DNA of 33,563 bases from a virus. Shown one piece after another: positions 31,260 through 33,563 of this stretch. The DNA lies in the IMG/VR virus record IMGVR_UViG_3300030104_003193, positions 1 through 33,563 of that record; one strand, given 5' to 3'. The notes under the pieces were generated by a model. It searched no databases. It was not told the DNA's origin and saw only the letters and a program-made list of their open reading frames with translations. A program made the translations under genes and the position numbers. Numbering within the stretch: position 1 is the stretch's first letter; each line of letters starts with the position of its first letter.

Positions 31260-32390
31260 ATGGCAATCCAACCCGACATTCTAGCGTCAACCCTGCGTAT
31301 CTTGAAAGATCGTGAGGTAGACAATACATTTAAAAACATTCCATTGCTTGATGCAATCCGTAGTCACGGAGCAGTTATCGAGAGTGATGGTGGTAGCAAG
31401 GTAAACTGCCCTGCTATTATGACTGAACATTCAATGATTACTCAGCTTTCTAGCGGATACGAGTCTGTAAATCTTGCAGTCAAAGATCCTCTTCGTCAGA
31501 CTGAATACAACTGGTGTGATTTTATTGCTCCTGTAGTAATCACTGAGAAAGAACAACTATCCAACAAAGGTGATCGTGCTGTAATTAATATTGCAGAAGC
31601 TCGTCTTAAGTCTGTAATGGGTATGTTGCAACGTGAGTTTTGTAAGCAAATCGTAAACAACGAATCTACTATTCTTTCTGAACTTCAAACCTTGTCTCCT
31701 AAAGGAGCAACTGGTTGGTTTGGATGTCAACCATTTGGTCGTCAAGAAGGACTTGTTGGTGGACTTGATAAAGCTACATATACAGATACATTCCAAAACC
31801 AATATGTAGATTGCCCATCTGCTTTTCCTACTGAGACTGACCATGCTGTTCGTCTTTTCCGTGCAATGAGCAAGTTGTATATTGATTCTCAAGTATATGC
31901 TCCAGAAGGAGAGGTAGACATTATCCTTATGTCACCACGATGCTACGAGCTTTACAAGAATAGTTTGTTTGCGCAAGAGCGTTATACTTCTATTCAAGAG
32001 CAACGTGACATGGCCGGTAAACTTGGACTTATGTTCAATGGTGCAAAGGTTTATGTTGAGCCTAATCTTGCAGGAACTTTTGTACAAACTGACTTGACAA
32101 AAGATGCAGAAGATATGGATGGTTCGGTTATTACATACTCAACAGCATCTACAGCAAAGCATTACAGTACAGATGGTGCTGCTGTTGGTACTATTGATGC
32201 AATGTTCCTTAACTCAAAACTTATGTCATTGTATTTTGATCGTGATGCTTACTTTGAAATGGGTGAGTTTGAGCGCATCAGTGGATATGCAGCTATGGCC
32301 GCAAACATCATGACTCGTACACAACTTGCTACTGCAAACTTGTCTGGACATGGTATCCTTATCAATGCTTTTGCTACTAGAAATCCATAA
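31260..32390 (+). CDS. Major capsid protein (HK97-fold, inferred), 376 aa
   Basis: The protein that makes the head shell. Typical features are an N-terminal helix (DILASTLRILKDREVDNTF), a VNLAVKDPLRQTEYNWCD strand region like the E-loop side, a long spine-like helix around RAVINIAEARLKSVMGMLQ, and a C-terminal 'domain P/A' with AEDMDGSVITYS and DAMFLNSKLMSLYFD. The size and position after scaffold fit. It has a strong ribosome site (GTAGGAGCC). Codon use (CTT, GCT, ATC, AAC) differs from the ejection genes and suits high expression. HK97 fold is inferred from context, not from a search. Confidence 0.82.
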   Translation: MAIQPDILASTLRILKDREVDNTFKNIPLLDAIRSHGAVIESDGGSKVNCPAIMTEHSMITQLSSGYESVNLAVKDPLRQTEYNWCDFIAPVVITEKEQLSNKGDRAVINIAEARLKSVMGMLQREFCKQIVNNESTILSELQTLSPKGATGWFGCQPFGRQEGLVGGLDKATYTDTFQNQYVDCPSAFPTETDHAVRLFRAMSKLYIDSQVYAPEGEVDIILMSPRCYELYKNSLFAQERYTSIQEQRDMAGKLGLMFNGAKVYVEPNLAGTFVQTDLTKDAEDMDGSVITYSTASTAKHYSTDGAAVGTIDAMFLNSKLMSLYFDRDAYFEMGEFERISGYAAMAANIMTRTQLATANLSGHGILINAFATRNP

Positions 32391-32400
32391 GAGGTGAATC

Positions 32401-32886
32401 ATGGCTACTCAAAACTTATTACAACGACTTGATCAAGCATCAGAGACTACAGGTTCTTCTGTTGACGCATCAAATCGTCGAATCGAAGAAGTATTTATTG
32501 CATCAGCAGCAATCACAGCAGGCGACTTTGTTTGTCTTGACTTGAGCAAATCTGCTGACAGTGATAAAATCTTGTTTGTAAAACAACTTACTTCAACAGC
32601 AGCAACCAACTTGTGTATAGGAGTGGCAATCGCTACTGCAGCAGTTGGTGCAAATGTTCGCGTATGTATTCGTGGAATGATTTCAGCTAATGTTGATTCT
32701 AGTATTGCGCAAGGCGATATGCTTGTTGCTTCTTCTACAGCAGGCCGAGCAGAACTATATGCAGATGTATCAATCAACGAAGGTGGCAGTGCAACTAAGA
32801 CTGTTTCTTTCAAGCCGATTGTTGCTTTTGCTGTTGGTGCTGAGTCTGGTAACTTTGCAACAGTATACGTTTATCCCAAGTTCTAG
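32401..32886 (+). CDS. Capsid decoration/head-fibre-like protein, 161 aa
   Basis: Small beta-rich protein right after the capsid gene with high Ala, Ser, Val and Gly content. It contains VFIASAAITAGDFVCLDLSK, then IGVAIATAAVGANVRVCIRG and a SIAQGDMLVASSTAGRAELY stretch. This 'a..I.aGd.v.l......v..a....a.(G)v....a.aG..v.v...G' pattern is shared with capsid decoration proteins of the DUF2190/gpD-like type. It would bind the head surface to stabilise it. It has a strong start (AGAGGTGAATC) and shares the codon pattern of the capsid gene. A terminator follows. Confidence 0.7.
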   Translation: MATQNLLQRLDQASETTGSSVDASNRRIEEVFIASAAITAGDFVCLDLSKSADSDKILFVKQLTSTAATNLCIGVAIATAAVGANVRVCIRGMISANVDSSIAQGDMLVASSTAGRAELYADVSINEGGSATKTVSFKPIVAFAVGAESGNFATVYVYPKF

Positions 32887-32904
32887 GCATTCTCCATGCT
32901 ACAT

Positions 32905-32944
32905 GGGCTAGGTTATTCCATTCGGTCTAGCCTAGCCCTTTTTT
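32905..32944 (+). terminator. Rho-independent terminator after the decoration gene
   Basis: GGGCTAGG (32905-32912) pairs with CCTAGCCC (32931-32938) in an 8-bp perfect stem with an 18-nt loop, followed by six T's. It separates the capsid genes from the tail genes. T7 also has a terminator at about this point, after its capsid gene. Confidence 0.85.
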
Positions 32945-32955
32945 ATAGGTGACAC

Positions 32956-33563
32956 ATGAATCTACAAGACATCCGACAATACATAGCCAACATTATTGAC
33001 TACGATCCTTCGACGAATCGTGAGTACACACAGCAGATAGATGACATTATTAATCATCATTATCGTATGTTGTTTGCTGAGAAAGCATTTACGTTTGCAC
33101 AGAAGGAAGTAAAGTTAAGTATATACACAGATGATACACGAACAGCATCAGGCACATATAGTGCAGTCACAAAACTTACAACAGTCGATGCTACAAGTGA
33201 TTTACCTACATGGATTGAAGGAAACATTGTAGAGATTGAAGGTGTGGAGTATGATGTATTGTACAGAGATCCTGTTACATTGACTCGTTTTTTTATTAAT
33301 GCAAGTTTTGGACTGTTTACATCTAAGACCATTAAGTTTAAACAAAGATTTATTCGTCTTCCCCAGGATTGTGTGAGCTTGCTTCAAGTTGGAAGACGGT
33401 CTGCTTCAATCTCTCCATCGGCAGTAGGACGTTTTATTCCATTGACTCGATACGAAGATGAATACTACAACCTTCCTTTGGATGAAGTGAACATACCCAA
33501 CTATTGGATTATACAAGATAGTGTTTCAATGCGCTCTCCCACAGTGGCCCCAAGTGTTAGTGC
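32956..33563 (+). CDS. Head-tail adaptor, N-terminal part (continues at base 2)
   Basis: ATG 32956 has AGGTGAC just upstream. This part encodes the helical N-terminus (LQDIRQYIANIIDYD; YTQQIDDIINHHYRMLFAE) and a strand region ending FIRLPQDCVSLLQVG. These residues resemble the adaptor helices and the 'R.....LP.D...l..v' pattern of podovirus gp11/gp4-type adaptors, the ring between portal and nozzle. The reading frame runs to the end of the window and resumes in phase at base 2 through the 99-bp overlap, giving 435 residues in total. Confidence 0.7.
   Translation, partial: MNLQDIRQYIANIIDYDPSTNREYTQQIDDIINHHYRMLFAEKAFTFAQKEVKLSIYTDDTRTASGTYSAVTKLTTVDATSDLPTWIEGNIVEIEGVEYDVLYRDPVTLTRFFINASFGLFTSKTIKFKQRFIRLPQDCVSLLQVGRRSASISPSAVGRFIPLTRYEDEYYNLPLDEVNIPNYWIIQDSVSMRSPTVAPSVS
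33465..33563. repeat. Right copy of 99-bp terminal direct repeat
   Basis: Identical to bases 1-99. See the left copy. Confidence 0.95.

Noticed and set aside
1-33563. tRNA genes and insertion sequences
   Set aside because: I saw no cloverleaf-like stretch with a T-loop consensus in the gaps, and no transposase or IS-type ends. A dedicated tRNA search was not run.
33465-33563. T7-type terminal repeat at the packaging ends
   Set aside because: It lies in the middle of a structural gene and its length looks like an assembly overlap, so it is not taken as a physical genome end.

Overview
The window is one complete tailed-phage genome. The first 99 bases are repeated exactly as the last 99 (33465-33563), so the sequence closes into a circle of 33,464 bp and the head-tail adaptor gene runs across the join. 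The order of late genes (terminase, portal, scaffold, capsid, adaptor, nozzle, ejection proteins, fibre, lysis) and the absence of a tail sheath, tail tube or conventional tape measure point to a short-tailed phage (podovirus, Caudoviricetes) with a T7-like late gene order. It encodes no RNA polymerase and no DNA polymerase that I can see, so both are probably taken from the host. DNA is AT-rich with strong Shine-Dalgarno sites, suggesting a bacterial host of moderate to low GC. I cannot name the host. No integrase or clear lysogeny module is visible.

Layout. A gene-free region of about 1 kb (24735-25755) separates two divergent blocks. It holds an array of 14-bp interrupted palindromes at 30-46 bp spacing, several copies of the 11-bp palindrome GAACACTGTTC and related half sites, and a good leftward promoter. 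It is the best candidate for the origin and master control region. Leftward (minus strand, 24734 to 18613) lies the early/replication block: small unknown proteins, a cysteine-rich phage protein, a 37-residue membrane peptide, a SWIM-like mini-protein, HTH and ribbon-helix-helix-like proteins, a 747-residue primase-VirE-type helicase and a PD-(D/E)XK nuclease-like protein. Many of these genes are joined by the same start/stop junction motif.

Rightward (plus strand, 25756 to the end, then 1 to 18618) lies the late block: RusA-type resolvase, small and large terminase, portal, a Met-rich protein, scaffold, capsid and a decoration-like protein, followed by a terminator. Across the join come the adaptor, nozzle, three beta-rich putative tail appendage proteins, three putative ejection proteins of 267, 565 and 2330 residues, small fibre-like proteins, a tail fibre and a second terminator. 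Then a lysis block (holin-like protein, small Lys-rich proteins, T7-lysozyme-like amidase), an HTH-like protein and a C5 cytosine methyltransferase that meets the nuclease gene tail to tail.

The most interesting point is inside the methyltransferase. A 193-codon ORF (17969-18550) lies in the +1 frame, has its own strong ribosome binding site, and reads as a coherent protein with three LPTP motifs and an LNPQFVEWMMGFPTGW ending that I recall as a recurrent phage protein family. This looks like a true overlapping gene pair. Other notable items are the origin-like array, the repeated gene-junction motif, GACC tetranucleotide tracts in coding DNA, and the giant 7-kb virion gene.
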